Shown here in pieces: positions 8,531-20,278 of a stretch of 64,000 nt of DNA. Positions within the stretch are counted from its first letter, which is position 1. Every line of letters begins with the position of its first letter. The stretch is from CBDCBA01 sp965214125 (GTDB taxonomy: Bacteria > Planctomycetota > Phycisphaerae > Tepidisphaerales > Tepidisphaeraceae). The stretch is from assembly GCA_965214125.1 (NCBI GenBank), contig CBDCBA010000031.1, positions 124,001 to 188,000 on the forward strand, in the 5' to 3' direction. The translations under genes and the position numbers were made by a program. The notes beneath the pieces are model-generated. The model worked only from the letters and a program-made list of their open reading frames with translations. It did not search any database and was not told where the DNA came from.

Positions 8531-11500
8531 TCAATCCTCGTCGTTGAGGTCGCCGGACAGGAACACGTCCAGGAAATCTTCGGCTTCCATTCCATCAGCC
8601 AGGAGACGTTGGCTGAACAGGCTCGCGAATGGGCCGCTGGCGGGGACGGGCGACAGCGCACGCGCAGGGGCCAGATCATCCGCCGTGCGGGTGCGGTCCC
8701 GCTCGGCCGAGTCGGGCGGTGTCGTGCCGCGGCGAAGGCCGCGCTCGTCCCAGTGTTCAGCTCGGCGACCCGCCGCGCCGCCGTCCCGCATCGAGGGAGA
8801 GGGCGAGGAGGTCACCCGCCCGCCGCGTCCGGCCGCCGCAGACCCGGTATCGAAGCGTGGGTCGCCGACCCGCAGTGGCTGGCGAGATGGACGCGCAGGT
8901 TCGAGATAGACGCGCAGGTTCGAGTGGAACCCGACATCGACGGTGATCTTGTCACCGACTTCGCGAGGCGACCCGAGCGTCCACGCGTGGGCGCGGCCGG
9001 GGAGGCGGTCCTGGAACAGCACGTCGTCCGACGTGTCGGCCGCGTCGCCGGTCACGTTCATAACGCCGGCCAGAAGCCACGTGTGCGGCACCTTGCCGAG
9101 CAGCACATCGCCGCGCCCGCCCAGCTCACCGGCCGGTCCTCGCAGGCGGGCGTGCAGCGTGTTCGAGCGACGGTCGTGCAGGAGCAGGTCGTCGATGCCG
9201 TCGCCATCGAGGTCGCCGTGGCCGACAACGGATCTGTGCTTCGGCAACGACAGCGGCACCTCGGTGCCGTGGCCGCGGTCAAGGAACACGGTTCGGTGCG
9301 ACGTACCGGCCCGGCCGCGCAGGATCAGGTCGCCGTCTCCGTTCCCGTCGCCGACGCCGGCAACGGTGAAGCCGGCGGGAATGCGGTAGTCGAGGTCGAA
9401 TTCCCCGTCACGTTGGGCCAGCCCCCGTGCTCGCCGGCCATCGTTTTCCAAACGCGAAGCCTGCCGGTGAGCTTGTCGTGCAGAAGCAGGTCGTGGTGGC
9501 CATCGCCGTTGAAATCGCTTGCGGCCACGTCGGTGCTCACGCCGAAGTCCGCGCCGTAAACGACCGCGCCGGGTACACCGGAGACCACGATGTTCAGCGC
9601 AGCGTCGGCGGCGGGCAGCATCTGTGTGTAATTGGCGACCGTGCCGTTGTCTCCGAAGCTGAGGCGGAAGGCGTGGGTGCCTGGGGCGAGCTGGTGGAAG
9701 ACGAACGAGCCGTTGCTGGCGGAGGGTGTGCGGGTCGCCTCACCAGGATCGAGCTTCGCGTTGTTGTTGGCGTCAAGGTAGACGGTGACGCCGCTGGAGA
9801 GGCCGAAGTCATCCGGGCTCCAGACGCCGTCGCCGTTGGCGTCGCGGAAGACGGACCCGACCACCGAGCCGCCACCCGTGCCGGCGCGATGCACGGGAAA
9901 TCGTACAGGCCCATCGGATCGGCGAGCTCGTAGCTGCCGGCCAAGGCGTAGAACGGTAACAGCCTGCCCGTGTCGTCGATGACCAGCAGGTCGTCGCCTC
10001 CGCCACCGCTACTGCTGTCGCTGGCCTTACCCAATGCGCCCAACCCGGTCGTCAGGTTCATCGTGAGGATGGCTGCGGAGTTCGCGTTGATCGTGATGGG
10101 CTCGCCGATCGTCGGCGTCTCCTTCACCGCGGGATCGGCCTGAAACGCCCAAGCCGTCGAGCCCGCGGCGATGACGATGTCGCGCGCGTTGTCCGATCGG
10201 GCGTCGAAGTCGCCGATGTCGAGCAACAGCGCCGTTCGCTCCGCGGCGACCGTGCCGGGTAGCGACACCTCGATCGTGTCAAAGCCATCGCCGGCGGCAC
10301 GCTGGCGGATATTGGTGAAGGCCACCTCAGTGCCGGACCGGCTGGCGAGGATGATGTTCGCGCGAGCGCTAGAATCAAGGGCGGCGACGCCGAGCGCGAC
10401 GTCATCGGCCGCCGCGATCGTGTCGGAGGACCAAGATAAGCTGCTCGCAAAGTCGGGCCCGTTCAGGACGCTGATTTGGCGACCGACGTTGTCCCAAAGG
10501 ACCAGGTCGTCTGAGCCGTCGCCGTTGATATCGTCGGTGTCGAAGGCGGCGACGGCGTGTCTTGTCTGCAGCACGTCCGAATCGATCACGACGCGCTGGG
10601 TGGCGTCGTCGAAGCCGAGGCGGTAGACGGCGCCGCTGTCGGAACCGGCAACGAGTATCTGGTCCCGCTCGTCCTTGCCGCCTTCGAGGACGGTCAGCAG
10701 CGAGTATTGCGGATCCCGACCGCCGAGCTCCGCCTGGAGCAGGAGCTGCGGGGCCTTGAAGCGGCCGAAGCCTTGGCCCATCAGGATGGAGATGCCGGCC
10801 TCGCCAGGGGCGATTAGGTCGAGCGAGCCGTCATCGTTGAGGTCGGCGGTGACCAGCGTCGGCGCGATGGTGCGCGTGCCGGACAGGCCTGTGTCCAGCC
10901 CAGTCCAGCTCGGGTTGCCGTCCGCGTCGAAGAGCCCGAGGTTGATCGTACCGAAGCTCACGATCGCGACGTTTGGCCGGCCCAAGCCCTGGAGGTCGGC
11001 CGCGATCGCGCTGGTGTGGGTGGTGCCCAGCCCGGAGGAGGTGACCTGATTGAGCTGCGGTCCTGCGGCGAAAGCGAGGTCCTTACGACACCGTTGGGTA
11101 CCAGCGTGCTGCCACGTGGTACGTGACGTTGCCACCGCCGAGTGCGTCCCGCGTGTAGACAGCCAAATCCTGCCGGCCGTCTCCGTCAAAGTCGCCGCTG
11201 ATCAAGTCCAGGCAGACCTCGCCCGGAAGGTCGATTTCCGGCAGAAATCCGGACGCGCCGTCTTCGACGACCGCCACCAACCGTCCGTCGCGCTGGACCA
11301 CCGCGGCAACGCTTTCGTCGGCAAACCTCCACGGCTCGCCGGGAACTCTGCCGCTGATGAACGACGTGATGCGCATCGGCTTCCTGGGGAGCATTGTTCG
11401 CAAGGTTCCCGGCTCTCCCGATGCGGCGAGTGTGTAGGTGAAGACTTGCCCATCTGGATGGGCTGCGGCAACCGAACCGGTAACATAGTCGTTCCCGGTC

Positions 11501-14500
11501 CAGACCTCGCGCAGTACCGTTGGAAGGCTGCCAACCGGGATGGTGGATTCGACTGGTGATTCGGGAATGCCTACCTGCGAGCCCCACGTCCCCTGGTACA
11601 TGTTGCCACCACTTTGAGGCGTCCAGAACGTCACGAGCCACTTCTGCTGGTCCGCGTTCGGCGCGAGCGACGCGTTCGAGAGGGCCAGGCCAGCAGGGAC
11701 GTCGGCATCCATCGAACTGACGAGCTGGCCAGAGGGATTGAACTGGAAGACTTGCGCGACGTCACGCCCCGAGACCTGCGTCTGCGCAACGACCCTGCTT
11801 TGGTACATCCCGGTGGAGGGGTCGCGAGTTAGGGCGATCTTCGCCCTAGAAATTTCGCCTTGTGCCCTTGCAATATTGGGCCGGTCGACGGTCAACGCGC
11901 CGAGCCTGAGTGGCGTCGTCACGTTGGCCGCATCGGCGTAGGCAACTTGGTAGGAGCCGCGCATCTCGTTGGCGTAGTCCCACGATCCGCCGGGGCCGCT
12001 CGTGACCGTAACGTTCGAGCCGTCGGGACGGCGGATTTGCACGGGCTCACCGGCGACGCCCGCCTCGCCCGCGTCCTTGCGACCGTTGCCGTTGGCGGCG
12101 TGAAACACCGTGCCAGAGAGCGTGACGAGCTCGACGGCGAGGAAGTCGTTCCCGAGCACTTGCGGCGACTGTGGCGTGATCGTCACCGGCGGCAGCGTCG
12201 CGGGTTGCTTCCAGCCCGCGGGCGTGACGAGGCCGATGGCGGTTGTGTAACTGCTCTCACCATCTGCGAAGACGTGGAACAGGTCGTAGCTTCCGTCGTC
12301 GCGCGAGAGCACGGACGGCTCCAGCACATTGAAGACGCCGTTGCCGTTCTCGTCGAGGTAGATGCGGATGCCGCCCACGCCGGGGTCGGAGACGGAGCGC
12401 TGGCCGTCGGCGGCGAGATTTGAGTAGACGGTGCCGCTGATGATTGGCCGCATGTCGAACTCGAAATCGACCTTGGTTTCAAGGCCGGGTTGGCCCACCT
12501 GGACGTACTGCACGATCGCGCCGGCGTTCGACAGGATCTGGTTGCCTGCCAACGGCTGCGGCAGGTAGCCGGTGCTCCTAGGCGCGACGGCGACGCGGTA
12601 GTAGCCGGGCTCGGGCACCGCCAGGTTGAGGGCGCCGTTGGCGTCGGTGAGGCCGCCGACATTCTGCGCGTCAACCGGCTTGGCGTACGCGAGGCCTTCG
12701 CCAGTCGAGGCGGCGTCGAAGATCGCCAGCCCGCCCAGGCGCGCCGCCACCGTGAACGTGCCGGCCGCCTGGTTGGCCTCAATCACGTAATATGCCCGGC
12801 CGTTGGCAAGGTTGTCGAGCCCGGTGATGTTGTTGAATCGAACTTCCTGACCGAGCACGAGCTCGTGTGGCCCCGCCGTGCTGACGGTGCCGTCGGCGAT
12901 CGACGTGACCTTCAGGAGTGTCGCGGCGGTGACGTTGACCTGCCAATCGCTCAGTTGTCCCGCCGTGGCGGCAAGGCCGTTGATGTTCACGCTCGCGGCG
13001 AGCTGCGGGTGCGGCAGCACCGGCGAGGCGGCGTAGCCGTCTTGGCCGGCGCGTGCTCGGCGTCGTGGACGACGGCGTAGACGTGGAGCGGGAAGCTCGG
13101 CAGCGTGCCGATGTGCCACTTCAGCGAGTGGCTCGTCCGGTCGGAACCGGCCACCCCTTCGCGGGCAGCGGCGAGCTGTTCGCCGGTGTAGGTGGCGAAC
13201 TTCTTGCCGTCGTAGCCGTGGCCGTCGAAGTCGTAATACAGCTCGACGCGCGTCGACGCCGGGTCGGTCGAACGGGCGTCGAAAGTCACGGTGACCTCGT
13301 TCGGGTTCACGCCGTCGGCGACCGCGCCCAGCGCATCGCCCTTGTGCTGGTCGAGGTTGAGGTTCGACCCCTGCGGCGGCGGGGCGGAGAAGATGCCGGT
13401 CCACTTGTCTGTGTTTACATCCAACGCCTTCTCCGCGGTGAGCGTGACGACAAAGTCGGCCTGCGGCAGCCGGGCGTACAGGTCGGGATTGTCGCCGGCG
13501 GCTTCGGTGGGAATGACCTGAATTGCCACGTTGCCCGCGGCCGAATGCTCGGGCAGCACGCGATACTGCAGGCCGTTGGCGGCGTCGACGATGGGGCTCA
13601 CGGGGTCGACGCCCTCGCCCCAGACCTGCACGGAGTTGCCTCCGGCGTTGACGAAAATCTTCTGCGCCACGCCAGCGTCGGGGCTCCAGATGACGTGGAA
13701 GATGCCGTGGGCATCGACGCTTTGATCGCCGCCGTTGGCCGGGGCGGTGGGGGTGAATTGGAGCGGGTACTTCTGCGGGTGGTCGCCGATGTCGCTGGGC
13801 GCATCCGCCTGGAGCCCGGCGACAGCCTTGCCGCCGATGAAGGTGACGTCGTGGGTGTGCAGGTCGTACTTCACGCCGGCCGTCCAGTGGCCGAGGATCT
13901 GCACCCACGCCGCGACGAAGCGATCGAGGTCGGGGTCGTGCGGCACGTTCCAAATGGCCTCGGCCTCGGCCAGCTTTCGCCCGCCGATGAGGGGGATGAA
14001 GCCCGGCACCTTGATGTCCGCCGCGAAGAGTCCGGTGATGGCCTTCTCCGAGATGTCGAGGTTGGCGCGGGCCTCGAAGATGTCATCGAGGAAGGTGCCC
14101 GTCAACTCGATGGAGTAGTCGTTAATGCCCCAGTCGAGGTCGAGGACACCTTCCACTTTGCCCAACACGCCGCCAGCGAGCAGGAGCGTGCCGATGACCT
14201 TGATCTCACCGGGCGTGTAGCTGCCTTGGGCGATCGCTTGCAGCAGGGCGTACTCGCGTCCGGCGATGGTGATCTCCTGCCCGAAGGTCCCGCCGAGAAC
14301 CACCTTCCCCGTGATGTTGTGCGGGATGCCCTTGATGTCTAACCCCAGGTCCGTCACGAAGCTGTCTGTCGCGCCGATTGGCAGCCCCGTCTTGAGCCCG
14401 CGGACGCTTGCGCCAACCTCGGTGACGACGAACTCACCGTTGGTCTCGCCGAGCTCGAGCTTGACACCAATCGCCGTGCCGAACAGCTCCAGGGTGCCGA

Positions 14501-16732
14501 ACACCACAACATCCCAGTTGTTCGCGTCGGTTTCGTCGAAGCCGAGGGTCAGGTTTTTCAGGCTCAGGCCGCCCTTGCCGATGGTCGGCACCTCCACGCG
14601 GAATCCGTCGAGTTTCCAGGCGCCGGTGTCGAAGTCGATCTCGAGCGCGTCGGACTCGCCCCCCTCGCCCAACACGAATCCCGCGCCGCGTAGCTGGGGG
14701 AACGAGGCCCCGCCGCTGACCGTCCCAGGCCCCACAGAGGTGTGTCGTTCGGCCCGGCCTCTTTCTGGTAGTGGAAATCGATTGACCCGCTGTAGAGCGC
14801 GATGCGGCCGAACAACGTGCCGGCACCCGGCTCAAGGCGGTCGTACTCCGCACGCACGAGCACAGACTCAAGCGTCCGCTCGCCCTGTTGGTCAGTGGTG
14901 ATCACGAGGCCCGGCTCTGCTCCGTCCCCGAGTTGACCGGTCACGGTGCTGCCGAGCGTCGTGATGGCCACCTTGCCGCCGATGGTGGTCGTCTTCGTGC
15001 CGTTGTCGATCTTGTTGCTGACCTCCAAGTTGTTGAGCGCGAGGGAGAACGAGTCCCCGAAGGACGCGCGGCCGCTCAGGTTGAACGTGAGGTTGGGAAC
15101 CGATACCTCGCCGTCCACGCGCTGAATCACCAGGCCGTCACTGCTGCCGCCGACGATCGAGCCGAGCCCGACCTGACCGGCGATGGTGGTGCCGTTGGAT
15201 CCGCGGTACGCCGCGCTGAAATCGCCGTTGATTTGCAATCTGAAGTCTGGCGGGCCCTCTGGCTCGGTGCCGCCCAGCGTGCCGTCGTAGCTCAGCACCA
15301 CCTTCGCCTCTCCGCCAAGCTCAAACCCGCCGGCCTGAAACAGTGGCACGGCAACGCGGCTATCGGTCGCCCCCGTATCAGCAACGGGTTGATCCTCGTT
15401 GGATGGCCCAAACGTAAACTCCTGCGGACCGGGTACTTCAAGCACCTGGTAAGAACGCGATTCCACCACGTTCTTTTCATTTTCCAAGGCCGCAAACTCG
15501 ATCTGGTCGCCCGGCTTCAAGTTGTGGGGCTCCTCCGTCGTCACGACGCCGTCCCGCTTGATGGTCAGAATCTTCAGCTCGGCGTAGAACTCGCAGTTGC
15601 CCGCGTTGAGCTGGAGGCTGTTCCCCCCGGAGTCGACGATCGTGAAGGCATTGGGTCCGTCGACGCTTTCGATCTGGTACGATGCGCCGACCACCACGCC
15701 GGCCGAATCCTCGAGGAGGCGGAAGCGGATGAAGGTGCCCGCTTTCAATCCATGTGGCTTATTCGTCGTGACTTCGCCCTTGACGATCGACGTTGCCTGA
15801 ATCTGACGCAGTCCGGCGTTGCCGCCGAACGAAGCGGTGACGACCACGGCGTTCTCGCCCGTGCCGGCGTCGATGAACTCGATGTTGCCTTCAGATTTGA
15901 TTTGCAGGTACTTCGCCTGGTTCGCGCTCTGCCCGCCGATGCCGAAGGAGGTTGAGGCCCCCTTGTACGACACCGAGTGCACGCCCGACAGGCGGATCAC
16001 CGGCAGCGGATTCGGCGTGGAGCCCGCGAATTCGTCGAGCAGAGCGACGCGGGAGGGTGTGAAGCCGAGGTCGACGGTCGAGTTCTCGTCCTGCTTCGCC
16101 AGGGCAGTTGCTTGCCCCCGCGGCAACGCCGCACCGTTGGCCGCGTCGCCTTCTCCCTCACCAACGCTGCCGTCGTCCTCGCTGACGAGCAGGTCGTCGA
16201 TGCGGATCGTCCCATTGCCCGGCTGCAGCGCGACGCCCCCGTCGACCGTCTCATGCTCTGGATTGTTGGCCACGGTGTAGAGCCCGCCGGTCCAGTTGAA
16301 GCTGGGCTCCGCATTCTCGCCCACGCCGGCGCGAATCTGGGTCGTGCCGTAAGTCAGCAGGATCGGGATGAACGTCTCGCCCTGCGTGGAGCGGCCGATG
16401 AGCGTCCAAGCCGGCTTCTCTGTGGAGCCGAAGACACGGGTTCCGTCGGCGGGGGAGGTGTACGCCGCTTCGCTGAAGAAGCGCAGCCCGGCCAGGTCAT
16501 ACGAGCGGCTCGCGGGCCGCTCATCGGGGAGCGACTCGCTGAAGGTGGCGATGTCGAAGCTGCCCGAGGTCGCTCCATTGCCGGGTGGCACGTGCGTCCC
16601 GCCACCGCTCCCGTCATCACCCCCGCCGTCGCCGCCGGAGTGAAGCGTGCCCGACAGCAGGCGGCGTTGCTCAAGCGGCTCCATCAGAGCGCGGGTGGCG
16701 GATAGGCAACGGTCTGGGCGGCGGCGTGGCAT
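8531..16732 (-). pseudogene. Giant LEPR-XLL surface protein (SdrD-like and FG-GAP repeats), frameshifted five times
   Basis: Read from ATG 16732, the sequence encodes one continuous protein of about 2,730 aa if five frame changes are bridged, near 14725, 13040, 11088, 9888 and 9423. The N-terminus carries MEPLEQRRLLSG, an LEPR-XLL-type anchor motif of planctomycete giant proteins. The middle has beta-rich segments and a PKD-like stretch. Two SdrD-B-like modules follow (GVGGIRIYLDENGNGVFN and FRDANGDGVWSPDDFG), and FG-GAP/VCBS calcium-loop repeats fill the C-terminal third (DLNDDGSLDLI, DINGDGSDDLVLW, DFNGDGHHDLLLH, DLDGDGIDDLLLH). Four of the five changes are explained by loss of one base, at least two of them in G runs; the one at 11088 needs one extra or two missing bases. 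The protein would be secreted and calcium-binding if intact. Whether this is decay or assembly error cannot be decided here. Confidence 0.8.
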
Positions 16733-16733
16733 G

Positions 16734-16775
16734 GACAGTCCTGTTGAAGGCAAAGACAGTCCTGTTGAAGGCAAA
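16734..16775. repeat. Two tandem 21-bp units just upstream of the giant gene start
   Basis: Two perfect 21-bp copies (16734-16754 and 16755-16775) end 2 bp before the ATG at 16732 on the minus strand. Each copy carries CAGGACTGTC, so the putative AGGA ribosome-binding site is duplicated along with its spacer. The proximal copy is placed to serve the start codon. Confidence 0.8.
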
Positions 16776-16863
16776 GCGGGTGGGGGCCATCGAGAACGGC
16801 CCCCACCTGCTTCCACGCGATCGACGATCAACGCGGCTAAATTGCGCGCAGTTTTTCACCGCG

Positions 16864-17550
16864 CTAGCTGCGGCGGGGCGAACGGCGGCTCAGCAGGGCG
16901 AGCCCGCCCAGGCCCAGCAGGCCAAGCGACGTCGGCTCCGGGATCGGCGTGTTGTCGAGCACGAAGTAGTACGGACCGCCCGCCGTGCGGCTGAAGGGTG
17001 CGTTGTTGGTCACGTCGCTGCGAACGGCCGTCGGTTCGTCGGTGAACGGCAGCGTCCAGGCGAACCGGCCGGGGGCGTCGTCCCGCGTCTGCGCCAGCAC
17101 GGAGAACCACACCGTCTCGTTCGCCTGCAACTCGATCGGGTTGAGGTTTGCCGAGAACGGGAAGACGTCCGAATCGCCGACGTCGATGCCGGTGTCGATG
17201 AACTGGTTGGTCGACGCGATCGGGACGAGCGTGGTGCTCAGCGGCGCGATCGTTGTGTCCGGCACGCCGTTGTCGTCGGCGTAGAACAGAAGCTGAAATG
17301 CCAGCGGCGTCGCCACGGGCTCGCGACTCGTGAAGAAGCCGCGCCACGTCACGCTGCGGGCGGTCTGCGTGGTCGAGAGCGTCACATCGTCGGCACCCTG
17401 ATTGCCATTCGGCTCGGCCGCCCGGTCGCTGGTGACACCCCCTCTATCGATCGCGGCGGGCGTCTGGGAGAAGATCACGTCTGCCGACGCGTGCGCAGCG
17501 AGCAAGAGCGAGCCGAACGTGGCGACGAGAGTGCTGGTGAGCGTTTGCAT
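16864..17550 (-). CDS. PEP-CTERM sorting-domain protein, 228 aa
   Basis: Exported protein with a signal peptide (MQTLTSTLVATFGSLLLAAHASA) and a beta-sandwich-like body containing VTWRGFF, VWFSVLAQTRDD and RFAWTLPF. The tail, IPEPTSLGLLGLGGLALLSRRSPRRS, is the most canonical PEP-CTERM end in the window. ATG 17550 is preceded at good spacing by CCGGAG on the minus strand. It lies 131 bp upstream of the giant pseudogene's start, in the same orientation, so the two could share transcription. As with the other PEP-CTERM genes here, no exosortase is nearby. Confidence 0.88.
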   Translation of the reverse strand: MQTLTSTLVATFGSLLLAAHASADVIFSQTPAAIDRGGVTSDRAAEPNGNQGADDVTLSTTQTARSVTWRGFFTSREPVATPLAFQLLFYADDNGVPDTTIAPLSTTLVPIASTNQFIDTGIDVGDSDVFPFSANLNPIELQANETVWFSVLAQTRDDAPGRFAWTLPFTDEPTAVRSDVTNNAPFSRTAGGPYYFVLDNTPIPEPTSLGLLGLGGLALLSRRSPRRS

Positions 17551-17772
17551 GATTAAATCTCCGGTGCAACGGGTGATGAGAAGGCACGCGCGGACCCCGG
17601 CGCGGGGCGGCCTCTGACACCGATAACGCGAACTGTCACTCAACCAGCCAAAGTTTTCATGAAGCGCTTCTAACGCAGCACGCGACGGCTTTGGCGGGTG
17701 TCAAAGCACAGCGGCCACGGCCTGAGATCGAGCCGCCTGGCCACTTGTCGATTCCGAGCGAGGTGCCGGTTT

Positions 17773-18105
17773 CTACTTGCGCTGCCCCAAGGCGGTTAGG
17801 CGGAGTTTCGCCGAACCGCCTGGGGCGGTTGTGGGGCTCGGGACAGCCGACGGAATTGCAGCGAATCCGCTGGCGTTGATCGTGAAGGCTGGCGGGAGGA
17901 TGAGATCATCAACGAACGTGCTGCCGCGGCCTGCGATGTCGAGAAAGCCGGCGAACTGCTGCGTGCCATCGCTGAAGGCGACGGCGACGAATCTGCTCCG
18001 AGTTACGAACTGCCCGGCGAACAAGCCGTCGTCGCGCGGCAAGCCTTAGCGGGTCGCCGGCTCGGGTGGGCCGCCGTAAAAGCCGAGCGCTGCGGTTGCA
18101 TGGTG
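17773..18105 (-). pseudogene. Remnant of a PEP-CTERM gene
   Basis: The frame that ends at 17773 encodes about 85 residues of a beta-rich body (VAVAFSDGTQQFAGFLDIAG, LILPPAFTINASG) and a damaged sorting tail: PSPTTAPGG instead of PEPTTALGG, and a final QRK where RRR is expected. Upstream, the same frame reads FYGGPPEPATR and then hits TAA at 18048-18046, with no signal peptide. The gene has therefore lost its 5' end and its tail is eroded. A short product from TTG 18042 is possible but unlikely to be exported. Confidence 0.6.
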
Positions 18106-18419
18106 TTGGCACGCCGGACCCGGCCGAGGTGTGGATGGCGGTCGGCCCTGGTGCCCGGCTACCGGTCGTGCGGCGGCCGCGGGTGCGGGCATTCCACGTT
18201 GGAGAGGCGGCGTTCGATCAAGGTGTCGAGGAGCACCGGGCCGATGGCGTCGTGGTGCGACTGTACGCGGCGTTGCAAACTGCCGTTGACTGCCTGCGGC
18301 TCAAGGATGAAGTCGGCGTCGACGCGGATTGCGGCGACTTAAACCCGGTCCTGCAGCCGGTCGATACAGCACAGCCGGCCGCCCGCGTGCCGGTTCCGAC
18401 GCCCCGAACCACGCAGCAT
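18106..18419. other. Stretch without a supported gene
   Basis: Frames are open on both strands because of the GC content, but none shows a recognisable domain or signal peptide, or a start with an SD. I see no terminator or repeat. The promoter of the TolC-like gene at 18420 must lie in or near this stretch; no convincing -35/-10 pair stands out. Confidence 0.5.
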
Positions 18420-20213
18420 ATGAGCACGACCCAGCCAAGGCGGATGCCCCGAAACCTTCGTCGCAGCGCAGTTCACCCCGCCCTTTACACAATGCTCGTC
18501 GCCTGTGCGGGCGGCGTCGGATGTCGTGGTGATTCGGGCGTCGTTCCCGCCCAATTTCGGCAACTGGCGATGGCGTCGTTCGACGAAGACCTCGCTGCGG
18601 CACCGACGGCGACGGTTTCGGCAGCGCGGGAGCCGGAGGAAGCGGTCGCGGATCCCGTCGCCGATCTGCCCGGCGGCGAGTGGTGGGATGACGAGCCGGG
18701 TTTGGTCTTCGGCGGGACGTCGCGGTCGCTTGGGTTGTCGGACGTCTTCGGCAGTGCCCTGCGGAACTCGAACCAAATTCGCGTCTTCTCCGACCTGCCG
18801 CTGATCCGCGACACATCCGTCGCCGAGGCCGAGGGCCTGTTCGCCGCGCGGCTGTTCGCCGAGGGCAAGTACGAGAACCTCAACGAGCCCGTCGGCTCGA
18901 CGCTGCAGACGGGCGGCCCCGACCGCTTCCGCGAGGAGAGCGTCGTGGGGGAGATCGGCGTGACGAAACGTCTCAGGACCGGCGGCGACGTGACGGTGAG
19001 CCAGCGCGTCGAGAACGTTGACAACAACAGCGTCTTCTTCGTGCCCGACCCGCAGAGCCGGGCCAAGCTCGTCGTCGGCGTCGTGCAGCCGCTGCTCCGC
19101 GGCGGGGGTGTCGGTTACAACACGTCGATCATCGAGATCGCCCGCATCGACGGGCAAGTCGCCCGCAACGAGCTGATCCGCCAGGTCGAATCTCATTTGA
19201 GCGAGGTGTCGCGGGCCTACTGGAACCTCTACCTCGCCCGCGCCACGTACCGGCAGCAGGCGAAGTTGGCCGAGTCGACCCAGGAAGTCGTGCGGCGGTT
19301 GCAAGGGCGCGAGCAGCTCGACGCCTCGGGCCGCCTGCTGCTGCGGGCGCGTTCGGAGCAAAGCCGGCGGCAAAGCGACCTCGTCCGCTCCGAGGCGGCG
19401 ATCCGCAACGCCGAGGATCGGCTGCGCAGCCTGCTCAACGACGCGGAGTTGTACGCGGACGCGATCGAGCTCATCCCAACTTCTCCGGGCGTGGCCGTCG
19501 AGCCGCCGGACGAGCTCGAGGTCGACGTCGAGGCCGCGCTCGCCGATCGCCCCGAGGTCCGCCAGGCCCGGTTGCAACTCGAAGCCGCCGGCATCCGCGA
19601 GTCGATGGCAAAGCACGAGACCCGGCCGCGGCTCGACCTGATCGCCGAGGCGCACGTCGCGGGCCTCGACGGCGGCGACGACGTCGGCGACCCGCTCGGC
19701 AACCAGTTCTCCGAAGGAGGCGTGAGCTACGCCGTCGGCCTTCGGTTCGAGATGCCACTTGGCGGCAGTTCAGAGAAAGCCAGGTTCCGCCGTCGTCGCG
19801 TCGAGCGGCTGCAGCAGGCGACCCAGCTCGCCGTCACGCTCGACACGATCGAGCTCGAAGCCCGCATCAGTGCCCGCGAGGTTCGCACCGCCTACCGCGA
19901 GGTCGAAGCGCGGCGTCGGTCGCTGCGGGACGCCCGCGAGGACCTGCAACTGGTCAGCGATCGCTTCGAGCGGGGACTCGGCCGCGACGGCGACAACGGC
20001 GTGGCGGCGAGCTTCCTCGAGTTCCTGCTCGACGCCCAGGAGCGGGTCGCTCGCGCCGAGGGCGAGTACGCCGAGGCCGTCGCCGGCTACCAGGTGTCGC
20101 TTGTGAATCTCGAGCGGGTGAAGGGGGCGTTGCTGCGCTACGAGGAGGTCGACGCCGCCCCGTCGCTCCGCGAGAACGCCCGCGACAATCTACCCGCCAT
20201 CGAGGTCCGCTGA
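18420..20213 (+). CDS. TolC-family outer-membrane channel protein, 597 aa
   Basis: Outer-membrane efflux/secretion channel. After a short N-terminal export signal (ALYTMLVACAGGVGC, which may serve as a lipobox) and a low-complexity linker of about 60 residues come two TolC-type halves. These are long amphipathic helices such as SEVSRAYWNLYLARATYRQQAKLAESTQEVVRRL and LEARISAREVRTAYREVEARRRSLRDAREDLQLV, interspersed with beta strands (GDVTVSQRVEN, YAVGLRFEMPLG). The family normally forms trimers bridging the outer membrane to periplasmic adaptors. Two adaptor-type proteins are encoded in the same orientation at 30-34 kb, with only the giant repeat protein between. ATG 18420 is chosen because it opens the export signal; the frame extends upstream without family-like sequence. 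Confidence 0.87.
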   Translation: MSTTQPRRMPRNLRRSAVHPALYTMLVACAGGVGCRGDSGVVPAQFRQLAMASFDEDLAAAPTATVSAAREPEEAVADPVADLPGGEWWDDEPGLVFGGTSRSLGLSDVFGSALRNSNQIRVFSDLPLIRDTSVAEAEGLFAARLFAEGKYENLNEPVGSTLQTGGPDRFREESVVGEIGVTKRLRTGGDVTVSQRVENVDNNSVFFVPDPQSRAKLVVGVVQPLLRGGGVGYNTSIIEIARIDGQVARNELIRQVESHLSEVSRAYWNLYLARATYRQQAKLAESTQEVVRRLQGREQLDASGRLLLRARSEQSRRQSDLVRSEAAIRNAEDRLRSLLNDAELYADAIELIPTSPGVAVEPPDELEVDVEAALADRPEVRQARLQLEAAGIRESMAKHETRPRLDLIAEAHVAGLDGGDDVGDPLGNQFSEGGVSYAVGLRFEMPLGGSSEKARFRRRRVERLQQATQLAVTLDTIELEARISAREVRTAYREVEARRRSLRDAREDLQLVSDRFERGLGRDGDNGVAASFLEFLLDAQERVARAEGEYAEAVAGYQVSLVNLERVKGALLRYEEVDAAPSLRENARDNLPAIEVR

Positions 20214-20278
20214 GCCAGTCGCCGGAGCAGGAATCGAAGCAAGAGAACAAACGCAACGTCACACCGAGGGAGATCGCA

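Noticed and set aside
18066..18419. 118-codon upstream extension of the TolC-like gene
   Set aside because: The sequence before ATG 18420 lacks an export signal at its start and shows no family-like pattern; the signal peptide begins after 18420.
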